Assembly (NCBI GenBank): GCA_958430865.1
Contig: CAUDNR010000235.1
Coordinates: 1-25,616, forward strand
Direction: 5' to 3'
Source: Entrophospora sp. SA101
Taxonomy: Eukaryota; Glomeromycota; Glomeromycetes; Entrophosporales; Entrophosporaceae
Length of the DNA: 25,616 nt
Below, one piece after another: positions 1 to 9,251 of the stretch. The position numbers and the translations under genes were made by a program. The notes beneath the pieces are model-generated. The model was not told the origin of the DNA. It searched no databases and saw nothing but the letters and a program-made list of their open reading frames with translations. Numbering within the stretch: the stretch's first letter is position 1; the number at the start of each line of letters is the position of its first letter.

Positions 1-213
1 CACACATATGAATTGATCGACAAAGGAGTTCCAATTTTTCTAGATTCGATTTCCAAATTTGGTAATAATCCTGACTGCACTATACTGATTAAACCATGTG
101 ATACATGTTATGTAAATAATTTTATTAATAATATGAATGCAAATAATAATGATGATAATAAAAATACATTTGGTAAAAAAACAATTCATTCACTTAAAAC
201 GTTGGCATTATAA
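1..213 (+). CDS. open segment at left edge, possible 3' exon of an unknown gene
   Basis: The frame is open from the first base of the window to a TAA at 211-213. The N-terminal half has mixed, protein-like composition (for example GVPIFLDSISKFGNNPD, then a KPCDTC stretch) and then drifts into an Asn/Asp-rich tail. I do not recognise the family. It could be the last exon of a gene that starts outside the window. It overlaps the end of an antisense RNase H remnant, so it could also be chance or transposon-related. Low confidence. Confidence 0.25.
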   Translation, partial: HTYELIDKGVPIFLDSISKFGNNPDCTILIKPCDTCYVNNFINNMNANNNDDNKNTFGKKTIHSLKTLAL

Positions 214-503
214 TAATTTTCCATTCTTGTTTGCACTTGTTCTTGAGAATTTTTGTAATAAATTTTGCTTTTGAAATTATTGATTATAACTTGATTATCT
301 GTATATATTGTTATTATTTTCTCTTTTGGTACAGTGAGAGCAGCTGTGAATATGGCTAATAATTCTGCCTTGAATGATGCTGGCCATTTATTTATGTTAG
401 CTTTAAAGGTACTGTCTTTAGCTGGACCAGATGTAACTATCCACCCAATATTATTTATTTTATTGTAAAATATTACTATTAATATTATTGTACAATGTAT
501 CAC
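186..503 (-). pseudogene. RNase H domain remnant of a LINE-type retrotransposon
   Basis: The minus-strand frame encodes the middle of a ribonuclease H fold. A strand of the GWIVTSGPA type is followed by FKANINKWPASFKAELLAI, which holds the conserved Glu in KAELLA, and then by IYTDNQVIINNF, which holds the second catalytic Asp. This is the pattern of the RNase H domain that follows reverse transcriptase in non-LTR elements, a very common repeat in Rhizophagus-like genomes. The first catalytic Asp strand and everything before it (reverse transcriptase, endonuclease) are absent: upstream in the minus sense the sequence becomes AT-rich and interrupted. The final His/Asp region is also missing after about position 210. 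It is therefore a truncated, dead copy. Similarity is judged by motif only. Confidence 0.6.
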
Positions 504-853
504 ATGATCGTTTCATAATATCTTGGTTTTGCAGATATCTTGATTTAGTGGATAATTTTTTTGGAACAAACATATCTGCTAAATTAAGATACACTGTGTA
601 CTACTATTTTTATTATTATCAATAATGTTATTATTTTCTTCATTTTCATTATCTTCGTCAGCTTCACTCCTCATTTCTTTCCTCTTTTCTTTGTTGGTCC
701 ATTCTCTAAATAGCTTCTATCATTTTCCTTCTAGGATTGGTTTTTCATTGATAGAAGTTTTTATTGCGGAAGCAGCAACACCTTTTCCTTCTCCATATCG
801 TAAAAAAATGACCCATTTACGCGTTTTGTCAATTGATATTTTTTTATTGAAAA

Positions 854-2108
854 ATGCCGAGGGACAAGAGGTCAAAAGAAAAAAGAAAACAAGAAAAAGA
901 AATGAAAGACACATATGAGTAAGTGTTTATCATAAGAATGGTGGTGGTGGTTATCGCCACTCGTCGTCACTCTAGTTTTAAAATTAAAAAACAAAATGTC
1001 CTATTGTCCAGACTCTATATAGTTTAAAACTTTATTTCGCGCAATATTAATATTAATATTAATATTATATATTAATATATACAATTAGAAAAACCGTACT
1101 AACGGAAAAAAACAAAAGCCGGTAGGTTTATTAGAAATATGGTGTTAATTTATGCATTTGATGGCTTAAACTTTGATTTTGTGTTTGTTTCCTAGAGAAT
1201 CTTTTTTTTCATCATCATCAAAAGGAAATAAAGTAAGTAATAATATTTATTCTTTTTAGGTGATAAGACTGGTTGTTTAGATATTAACCCAATTTCTAAC
1301 CCATAGTAGAAAAATGAAGTAATTACAAAACGAAAAGTAGTAAAGTCCCACGTTTTTGTTTACTATATGATTCGTAGTATGTACTACTAAGTTATTAATT
1401 TTCTATTTTTTCTTTTACCTGCAGGATATTCATGCATTTAGACTACCAAACAATTGATGATAAAACATATGAATTATTAACACATGAAGCTTTAAACAAT
1501 TACAAAGATTTGTTTATTGGTAATATTAATATAAGGATATCTCTTAATAATTGGAAGTCCAATAAGACTAAAAATTTTAATGAATAAGTTTAATAATAAT
1601 TAACTAAAAAATAAATCTCTATTTTTACAACAATATTCTTGCTGATTACAGCGTCATAAACATAACCAGTGACTCTGGAAGTAAATTTATTAAATCATTT
1701 ACAATCAACATTAGTAGTGAAATAAACAAAATTCTCTTGAAACCTGTAAAAAATGAACATCTTGAAATCAAAAATCTCATCTTAGAAATCTTAAATGTAT
1801 GCTACATTGAAAGAAATTTCACTGTTTTCAAACAAATATCTTATATTTACTTTATTTTAGGGAAAAGATTTAAAAAAATCCATCGATGAATTTTTCTTTA
1901 AAGATCATGCAAAGGAATTCACATGGGATTTTTTTTTTATGCTGTAGACATCCTTATATTATGAAAAAATAATTTGATAACTTCACAGATTGTTCACCTT
2001 GTTGTTTTAACCCTTTTTTATAGAATAAGATCATTTGGACGCGTAAATGATTTATTGAAGGAAACTATGTCTGAAAGAACATACGCTTCCAAATTTACAT
2101 ACGAATAA
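854..2108 (+). CDS. candidate multi-exon gene of unknown function (model incomplete)
   Basis: Several splice-flanked open segments line up on the plus strand. Exon 1 (854-918) starts with ATG, gives a Lys/Arg-rich N-terminus (MPRDKRSKEKRKQEKEMK) and ends at a GTAAGT donor. Exon 2 (1196 to 1232 or 1236) is Ser-rich. A segment at 1260-1309 reads DKTGCLDINPISNP. A segment from 1425 follows a perfect CTGCAG acceptor (HLDYQTIDDKTYELL). Exons 1652-1796, 1861-1943 and 2024-2108 join in phase and end at TAA, with a C-terminus IRSFGRVNDLLKETMSERTY. The 1260-1309/1425 junction creates a TAG, and the 1425 exon needs a weak GTTTAT donor to stay in phase, so the middle is unresolved. It is either a real gene with a different splice pattern or a recently broken one. 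The family is not recognised. Confidence 0.4.
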
Positions 2109-2657
2109 GTTCAATACCACTTATACCACTCACCTTTCTCGAGAACTCATTGGTAAAGAATTAAAAACAATATAAAAAAAATTTTTCGAGATTTAATAAT
2201 GTATTTATTATTAACATTATTTGTGTTATAAAATTATAGAAAATTTTCTGTTTTTAACCCTCTTCTAATACTAACAATAAATTTTTTTTTTATTACTATA
2301 TGATTGGATACATGCTGAAAATGGATTTTGTGTTGCTAGAGATCACCCCATATTATTATCACTACCATTGCCTCCCTCCCTCCTTCATCATCATCATCAC
2401 TTTTATCATTTTCGCTTCCCACATTTCCATTACCATCAATTGTAATATCCATATTCATTGTTGGTATTTTTTGGACATTTTAATTTGTAACTAAAATAAA
2501 TATACACCAATTTAGAACACATTCGGTGTCTCTTTTTATCATGTGTAAAACAAAAGGTGGGCCAATTCCTTTTAGAAGCAAGCTGATGAAATAGGAGCTG
2601 AAATTATTAATTTAACAAAATGAGGCCAAATTTTGATGATTTGAAAAAAAAATCATG
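2109..2657. other. intergenic, AT-rich, no supported gene
   Basis: This stretch has homopolymer T and A runs, a (CAT)n-like tract around 2386-2405 and short open frames on both strands that are low-complexity. I see no conserved coding motif. The last bases form the left copy of the hAT target-site duplication. Confidence 0.5.
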
Positions 2658-2665
2658 TGCGTGTC

Positions 2666-2719
2666 CAGTGTTGAAAATTCAATCGGGGGTATCACGTTAC
2701 ACCAAATTTCCATGTGCAC
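2666..2719 (+). repeat. hAT left terminal inverted repeat
   Basis: It begins CAGTGTTGAAAATTCAATCG and matches the inverse of the right end at 35 of the first 37 bases; the differences are at element positions 26 and 34. The outer 8 bp at 2658-2665 are the target duplication. Confidence 0.95.
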
Positions 2720-2851
2720 GAAATATTTATTATATATTTATTTATTTTTTTGTGCTGATTATTTACACAAATTAAATTAAAAATTAATATCATTCAGGAA
2801 TAAATTGTTATTAAAATTTTTTACCAAATTAATTCTTTCAAATACTTTAAA

Positions 2852-5012
2852 ATGTCAAATTTTCCTATGGTCATTGATTTGTCTGATGATGAAGAGCTTA
2901 AAAAACCACATGTTAGAAAAGCTATTGATCCTGAGTGGTTTGATAATTATCCATGGTTGGAAACTGAATCTGTTAATGAAAATATGATTTTATATTGCAG
3001 AATTTGTAGAAACTACAATGGAACAACAGCATTTGCAAAAGGTATATCTTCACTAAGGATACAAAGAATTAAAGAACATATGAAAACCAATGAACACAAA
3101 AAATTTGAAGAGTTACTTAAACCAGATACTTCAAGACAATTAAGTACTCAAAAATTAGAAATTATTTCTTTAATGAGAATTGCTTATTGCTGTTCAAAAA
3201 ATAATATTTCTTTAAACACTTATCCTAATTTATGCAAATTAACATCTTTACAAATTGAAAATAATAAAAAGTTAATAATTAGTGATAAAATTTCCACCTT
3301 GAAACCTGCTTCATTAGAAAAATCATCACCATCTAAATCAAAATATGGGAGTTATAATAATCATATGTCTGGTATTGACTTTTTAGATAGTATAGCCTAT
3401 ACAATTAAAAAATCCCTCTTTGAAGAATTAAACTCCTCGATTTATTGGAGCATAATGATTGATGAAACCAATAGTGTTGATGATGACAAATATTTAGCAA
3501 TAGTGGGAAAATATATTGTAAATAATATACCATATATGAGATATTTAGGTATGGTTAACCTAGATTCAACTGATGGTGAAAATATATTTAACCAAATTAT
3601 AATATTTTGTAATACAAAAGAAATATCTTATGATAAAATCATTCATTTTGGAAGTGATGGTGCTTCTAACATGACTGGTATAAATTAATATTTAATTAAG
3701 TAAAAGTTTAGTATTTTTTATTTTAACTGAGAAATACTTTATTATTAGGGCACATAAGTGGTGTTTCAGCAAGATTTAAAAAAATCAATCCATTTATGAC
3801 TTCAAACCATTGTATATCACATAGACTTCACCTAGCTGGAAAAGATGCTTCAGAAGAGGTTATATATTTTGAGAAATATGAAAAAACTTTAAAAAATTTA
3901 TATAGTTATTTTTCAAAATCTCATAAAAGACAAAAAATATTAAAGTTGATGCAGGTAATTATATTTACGTGTTTTTTAATTTGCTTTTCCATTTATTTTC
4001 TATTAATCATTTTTATCATAATTAGGAAATTAACAAAGAGCCATCACTTGTAATATTAAATATATGTGATACAAGGTGGTTGTCATTTTCAAATTCTGTG
4101 GGTAATTTACATAAAATCATGAAATCTGTATTGTCTACTCTGGATGATTATATTGAAGAAGGAGATGGACTTGCAAAAGCTTTATATGAACAATTAGATG
4201 ATAATTTCATTTCAGCAACAATGTACCTTGCTGATTTAACGAATATTTTAAAGAAATTAATCAATACATTCCAGTTAGAACATTTATCCGTATCTCATTT
4301 TAATTTACAACTTGATGTTGCAATTAAAACAATTGAAAATGAATTTATAGGTTCTGAAGAGGTTCCACCAAATTATGGCACAATATTCAAAAAATATTTG
4401 GAAGACAACTATAATTTTATTCCATCATTTGTCAGAGAATATTCAATTGCAATCATAAATGCCATTAAGAATAGATTTCCAGAATATGAATTATATAGTG
4501 CTTTTAGTATTTTTGATCCAAAAGAACTTCCAGATGATGACACAGAGTTAGTCCTATATGGAAATCAAGAAATAGAAATTTTAGGTAATTTTTATGGAGA
4601 AATCAAACTTGTAAATGAAAATGAATTCAGTGAAATCATTGATAAAGAAAAACTTAACCAAGAATGGAATTCAGTTAAACCTTATCTTCAGTACTATAAA
4701 AATAATAATCAAGAAATGGATTTTATTCAATTGTGGCAACATATTTTAAATACTGATGATGATTTTTCTTTTAATTATCCAACTATAGTAATACTTGTTA
4801 AAATAGCGCTTCTTATACCTCTTTCTAATGCCCATGTAGAAAGAATATTTTCTCAAATGAAATTAATTAAAAACAATTTGAGAAATAAAATGCATCTAAA
4901 TACACTAGATGATCATTTAATGATTTTATTAAATGGTCCAGAAATTGAAGATTTTGATTTTTTAAAAGCATATGAAGATTGGGAAAGTAAAAAAACAAGG
5001 AGAAACATTTAA
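2852..5012 (+). CDS. hAT transposase (ZNF862/DUF4371-like), three exons
   Basis: The exons are 2852-3677, 3749-3954 and 4026-5012. Both introns are GT-AG and the frame holds throughout, giving 672 residues. The N-terminal part has a zinc-finger pattern, C49-x2-C52 with His76 and His82 (CRICRNY ... EHMKTNEHKK), the likely DNA-binding domain. The RNase H-like catalytic core follows. It shows the first Asp in IMIDETNSVDDD (about residue 206) and a second in FGSDGASNMTG at the end of exon 1. The CxxH-type block HCISHRLHLAG follows, then a TRWLS motif at the start of exon 3. The C-terminus carries the hAT dimerisation region, LIPLSNAHVERIFSQMKLIK, which includes the conserved Glu region. Length and motif order fit the ZNF862-like branch of hAT transposases. 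It binds the element's TIRs and performs cut-and-paste transposition in the nucleus. No stop or frameshift is seen. Confidence 0.93.
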
Positions 5013-5069
5013 TTTAATTTTTTTTTATTTTATAAAATAATAAATAAATAATTCTTTTAAAAAAATAGA

Positions 5070-5120
5070 CGTGCACATAATTTGTGCAACGTGACACCCC
5101 CGATTGAATTTTCAACACTG
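5070..5120 (-). repeat. hAT right terminal inverted repeat
   Basis: This is the inverted copy of the left TIR and ends in CACTG. It is followed directly by the second TGCGTGTC target duplication (5121-5128). It lies 57 bp from the ATG of the next gene, so it is part of that gene's proximal promoter or 5' leader. Confidence 0.95.
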
Positions 5121-5177
5121 TGCGTGTCACTTCTTTAGAAAATTCCCCTCGTTTTTAAATTGATTTTTAAAAAAAAA

Positions 5178-6743
5178 ATGCTCGAGAAATTCCATGTTGT
5201 TTATAAAAATTTTAATTTATATTGTAATTATAACAAGAATTCGATAAAACCCTTTACAACTTCCACAGTATCTCAAATTACCAATTCGATTAATGCAACT
5301 ATTAATTCAAATTCAAAAGCACCTGGCAAACATAAACCATACATACAGCCAGATTTCTCTGTGGATTATTTAATAATAGGTGGTGGGGTTGTTGGATTAG
5401 CTATAACAAATCGTTTGTCTTCAACTCGTAAAAACAAAAGGATTTTATTGGTTGAGAAAAATAGTAAATTAGGTGAAGAAACTAGGTACAACTATTTTTC
5501 TTTTTACTTTGTTATTTTGAATTTATATTATAAAATGATTGACCAATTCAATTCAATTCAATTCAATTTACTTGATTGAAAAGTTCAAGAAATAGTGAAG
5601 TAATACACGCAGGGATATATTATCCAAATAATAGCCTAAAAACAAAATTATGTATACGAGGAAAACAACTACTCTATGAATTATTATCATCATCCAATTT
5701 ATTACCATATAAAAGAATAGGAAAATGGATAGTTGCTCAGAATGAAGATTCGCAAATCAATTATTTACATCAACTGAAAAAAAAATCAGATGATTTGGGT
5801 GTAACAACTTATTTTCTCTCGCAATCAGAAATACAATCTCAAGAACCATTCGTTAATGCTAAAGAAGTTTTAGTATCCACCACAACTGGTATATTTGACT
5901 CACATCAATTTATTGAATGGTTGGAATGCAAAATTCTAGAAAAAAATCATCAAAATGATGATAATGATAACAGTAGTAATAGTTGCGATATAATCAAAAA
6001 ATCTAAAGTTGTAAATATCACTGCTGCAGTTAATGATGGTGACGGATATATAGTAGAAATATTAAATCCTGGCGGTAACAAAACTTATGTCCACTCAAAA
6101 ATAGTAATAAACAGTGCTGGATTATTTTCAGATAAAATAGCAAATTTATTAATGCCAAAAGAACATCATTATAAATTGTATCATGCTAAAGGTCATTATT
6201 ACGCTTATCGATATAATAGCAGTGTATCAACTGTCAATATAAAAGTTAACCATCTAATCTATCCTATTCCACCAAAAAATTTGTCATCTGTTGGAATACA
6301 TTTAACATTGGATTTGGCAAATAAAATAAAATTTGGTCCTGATTTTTTGCACATTCCGAAAAAAGAAGTGGGTGATGATGAAGTGGATTATAGCATTGAT
6401 GATGATGATGATGAAAGAAAAGAAAATTTTTTAAAAGTTGTTCAAGCTTATTTACCTCATGTTAAAAAGGGAAATTTGTTTGCTGATTATGCAGGAATAA
6501 GGTAACCAGAAATTTTTCTTTGGAAAAGAAAATCAAAATCAAACCTAATTTTTTCCCTTTTTTTCTAATTGCAGGCCAAAACTTCAAGGACCAAATGAAC
6601 CATTTAGAGATTTTGTAATTAAAGAAGAAAGTGAGCATGGTTTAAATGGATTTATAAATTTGGTTGGTATTGAAAGTCCTGGGTTGACTTCATCTCTAGC
6701 AATTGCTGAAATGATAGATGTAGAGATCTTAAAAGATAGATAA
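5178..6743 (+). CDS. L2HGDH: L-2-hydroxyglutarate dehydrogenase-like FAD oxidoreductase, mitochondrial
   Basis: The exons are 5178-5485, 5584-6501 and 6575-6743, joined through GT-AG introns in phase 2, giving 464 residues, close to the family size. The product oxidises L-2-hydroxyglutarate to 2-oxoglutarate with FAD and passes electrons to the respiratory chain, a metabolite-repair role. Residues 1-40 are basic and Ser/Asn/Thr-rich without acids after the start, compatible with a mitochondrial presequence. The dinucleotide-binding strand is YLIIGGGVVGLAITNRL. Exon 2 opens with SSRNSEVIHAGIYYP, the family's substrate/FAD signature in the variant form (human L2HGDH has GHNSG at that place). 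The C-terminus has YAGIRPKL and NLVGIESPGLTSSLAIAEMI. The ATG at 5178 is chosen because the upstream in-frame codon at 5160 is not ATG. An acidic insert (DDEVDYSIDDDDDE) lies near residues 390-405. A close paralogous DAO-family oxidoreductase cannot be excluded. Confidence 0.85.
5544..5568 (+). repeat. TTCAA pentanucleotide tandem repeat in intron 1
   Basis: About five copies of the pentamer ATTCA lie within the first intron of the L2HGDH-like gene, close to the acceptor at 5583. Confidence 0.8.
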
Positions 6744-6763
6744 TTTTTAGATATTTTTTTGTT

Positions 6764-6910
6764 CCTTTTGTGAACGGCAGTAAAATATTATAGGGTAAAA
6801 TCCGCAGTTCTATTATGATACAATTTCCAGAATGTTAAATTCAGTAAAAAGGAAAGGCCTAAAAAAAAACATGTACGTCAAATTGGAATTTTTGCTGCCG
6901 TTCATAAAGG
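6764..6910. repeat. MITE-like element with ~22-bp terminal inverted repeats
   Basis: The left end at 6764-6785 (CCTTTTGTGAACGGCAG then TAAAA) matches the reverse complement of the right end at 6890-6910 (CCTTTATGAACGGCAGC). One gap and two or three substitutions separate them. The element is about 147 bp, has no ORF and lies just 3' of the L2HGDH-like stop codon. I find no clear target duplication, so the superfamily is open. The position means it may supply that gene's 3' UTR or terminator. Confidence 0.6.
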
Positions 6911-7515
6911 ATTGTCAATTAAAATGTTTAATCTTTATTTAGTTTATTAATTTATATATCTATGTACAATAATATAATAACAATTAATAATAAAAAATCA
7001 CAACAAGCTAAAAAATACCATAGATTTTGCACAGCGTAAATGACGACACGATCATATCAACCTCTTTAACGGTTTGTTGCATAATGTCGAGTTACAGCTG
7101 CCACCAATTCCTCTTTGCTGCGTAATTTCTAACCTTTTATTCACGAATTCTTTTGTATCTAAATTCACTGAATATTCATCGATTATCAGGTTAATCGATT
7201 GTTGAAATTTTAATCAATGAATGATTAATTGAAATTATCAACGATCAGTTGATTCAAATAATCGAGCAGCGAATATTAACATTCGGTGAATGTTAGAAAA
7301 CTTTCCTTGTTAGTATAAAAGACATACTAATACTAATCCTAATACATAAGGAATGAGTCTCGATTCGGGAAATTTTTTCAAAAATCTGTTATACCGAGAT
7401 TTAATTAGCTATTATTATAGCAGATTGTAATATTTGTTACACGGTACTGTAATAGAAATTCATTCAACTTTTTTTTTTTAGATAAACACGTAAAAAAAAT
7501 AATAGAAAAATAGTA
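6911..7515. other. intergenic region upstream of CSN4
   Basis: No gene is supported here. It contains an imperfect inverted repeat (7163-7291, listed separately) and, directly before the CSN4 ATG, a T-run followed by an A-rich leader. Confidence 0.6.
7163..7291. repeat. imperfect palindrome, possible small MITE
   Basis: Outer arms at 7163-7179 and 7275-7291 match inverted at roughly 14 of 17 positions (ATTCACTGAATATTCAT versus ATTCACCGAATGTTAAT). Inner arms at about 7197-7216 and 7222-7246 (GATTGTTGAAATTTTAATCA versus an inverted copy with small insertions) flank a short loop. The whole stretch could fold into a long imperfect hairpin. No target duplication was seen. Confidence 0.4.
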
Positions 7516-9025
7516 ATGTCCACAATATCCGAAAGACTCACTTCAATTTCTACTATTCCTTCCCAAAAAGATAAAACAGCAGAATATCGATCTTTACTTG
7601 ATTCTATTCTTTCTTCAGCTGATGATGACAAAGATTTTAAAACTAATCTAGAAACTTTTGTTGATCACATAGTACATGAACAAGTCGGACATGTTATTTC
7701 TCGTCAAGTACTAAGTGACTTCACACTAGGTGTAGACAAAATCGCTGATCGTGAGCTTAAAAAACAGATTTTGCACTTTGTTTTAAACAAAGTTCAACCA
7801 AGACTTGTTAGTTTTGAAGAACAAGTGAGTTTTTTGATATAACCATCCACAGTGTAATTATTTAATAATGATAATATTAATAATATTTGGTTTGAAATTA
7901 AATCAGATTTCAATTCTTCGTGAAAAACTAGCTGGAATATATGAAACAGAAGAAGACTGGATTGAATCAGCAAAAGTATTACAAGGCATTCCATTAGACT
8001 CGGGCCATAGGTGTCTATTTAATTTTTTTAAACAATATGCACATATATTTAAATATTGATTTGTTTATTGATTTATTTATTTTTAAAAAAATCTCCAAAG
8101 AGCCGTTTCAGATGAATACAAATTAAAAATCTATATTAAAATTATCCAACTACTTTTGGAAGAAGATGAAGCTGTGCCAGCAGAAACATATCTTAGTCGA
8201 GCTGCTTTATTGATTCCTGGATGTAAGGATCAAGTAAAAAATTTAACATTTAAATTATCACAAGCTAAAATCCTTGATTTCAAAAGGAAGTTTCTTGAAG
8301 CTAGTTCCAAATATCATGAATTAAGTTATGTTTCAGAGTTAGCACCTGATGACCGTACAAATTGTTTGTGAGTAGTTATTAAAATAATATAATTATTATT
8401 ATTATTATTATTATTATTATTTCATAACTGTGACATATATTTTTATATTCTTTCATATTGTTATAGAAACGCTGCTATCACCTGCGCAGTCCTTGCAGGT
8501 GCAGGCCCTCAACGTTCACGTATGTTAGCCACTTTGTACAAAGATGAAAGAGTACAACGTTTACCACATTTTCCAATTCTTGAAAAAATGTATCTTGATC
8601 GTGTTTTAAGACCAAATGAAGTTAAAGGATTTGCAGAGATGCTTAAAGAACACCAACGTGCTAGACTTGCTGATGGTACTACTGTTTTAGATCGTGCTGT
8701 AATTGAACACAATCTTTTATCTGCATCAATGATTTACAATAATATTACATTTGAAGAACTTGGTTCGTTACTGGCTATTTCACCTGATCAAGCTGAACAA
8801 ATTGCCAGTTCTATGATTGAACAAGGCAGAATGCAAGGCACAATTGATCAAATAGAACATTTGATATTTTTTGAAAGTAATTCTTCAACTAGTCTTGGTA
8901 AATCTGTAGGCAGTGCACATGCTTCAAAATGGGACATGGCAATACAAAATGTATGTCATCATGTAGAGGAAGTAGTAATTGCTATCGGTGTAAAATATCC
9001 AGATTTAATGCAGAAATCTATTTAA
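7516..9025 (+). CDS. CSN4: COP9 signalosome complex subunit 4
   Basis: The exons are 7516-7824, 7907-8010, 8101-8367 and 8467-9025, all with GT-AG introns and consistent phase, giving 412 residues (human CSN4 is about 406). CSN4 is a PCI-domain scaffold subunit of the COP9 signalosome, which removes NEDD8 from cullins in the nucleus and cytosol. The N-terminal two thirds are helical repeat ([21 protein letters not shown], then [20 protein letters not shown]). The block [20 protein letters not shown] followed by [14 protein letters not shown] is characteristic of CSN4. The PCI winged helix covers about residues 290-360 ([20 protein letters not shown], then [20 protein letters not shown]). The start has no in-frame upstream ATG close by. 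It is tail-to-tail with NAA15, with 226 bp between the stops. Confidence 0.95.
8389..8421 (+). repeat. (ATT)n microsatellite in CSN4 intron 3
   Basis: About ten ATT units lie between the donor at 8368 and the acceptor at 8466. Confidence 0.85.
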
Positions 9026-9251
9026 ATATATTAATATCATGTTGATTATATAATAAAATAATAATTATAATTATTATTTATATCATCATCATTGCTTTTA
9101 AATAACATTTATAATTCTTTATTTTATTTTTTTTTTTTGTGTTAAATTAATTAATGTTGCAATATCATAAAATAAGGTATTGAATAATGACTAAATAAAT
9201 GTCTTCCCCCAAAATCATATAATATAATATACAACCTTGAATTATTTTTTT

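Larger units (their letters stand above)
2658..5128 (+). mobile_element. complete hAT-superfamily DNA transposon with 8-bp target duplication
   Basis: The element proper runs 2666-5120 (2,455 bp). Both ends begin CAGTG read inwards. The terminal inverted repeats (2666-2702 and the reverse complement of 5084-5120) match at 35 of 37 positions, with the first 25 identical. Similarity continues through an ATGTGCACG block on both sides (2711-2719 and 5070-5078) after small indels, giving TIRs of about 51-54 bp. The direct repeat TGCGTGTC sits immediately outside both ends (2658-2665 and 5121-5128). An 8-bp duplication and CAGTG ends are hallmarks of hAT elements. The only gene inside is an unbroken transposase. 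Perfect duplication, near-identical TIRs and an intact ORF indicate a recent insertion that may still be mobile. Confidence 0.95.

Noticed and set aside
625..918. Open frames on both strands over the T-rich and A-rich segment
   Set aside because: They are compositional (Ser/Phe/Leu on one strand, Lys/Arg on the other). Only the short ATG-led part at 854-918 with its GTAAGT donor looks like an exon.
2300..2494. 64-codon plus-strand frame, and a minus-strand frame with an Asp/Ser-rich stretch
   Set aside because: Both are driven by a CAT/ATG-rich tract. There is no motif, and no convincing splice partner was found.
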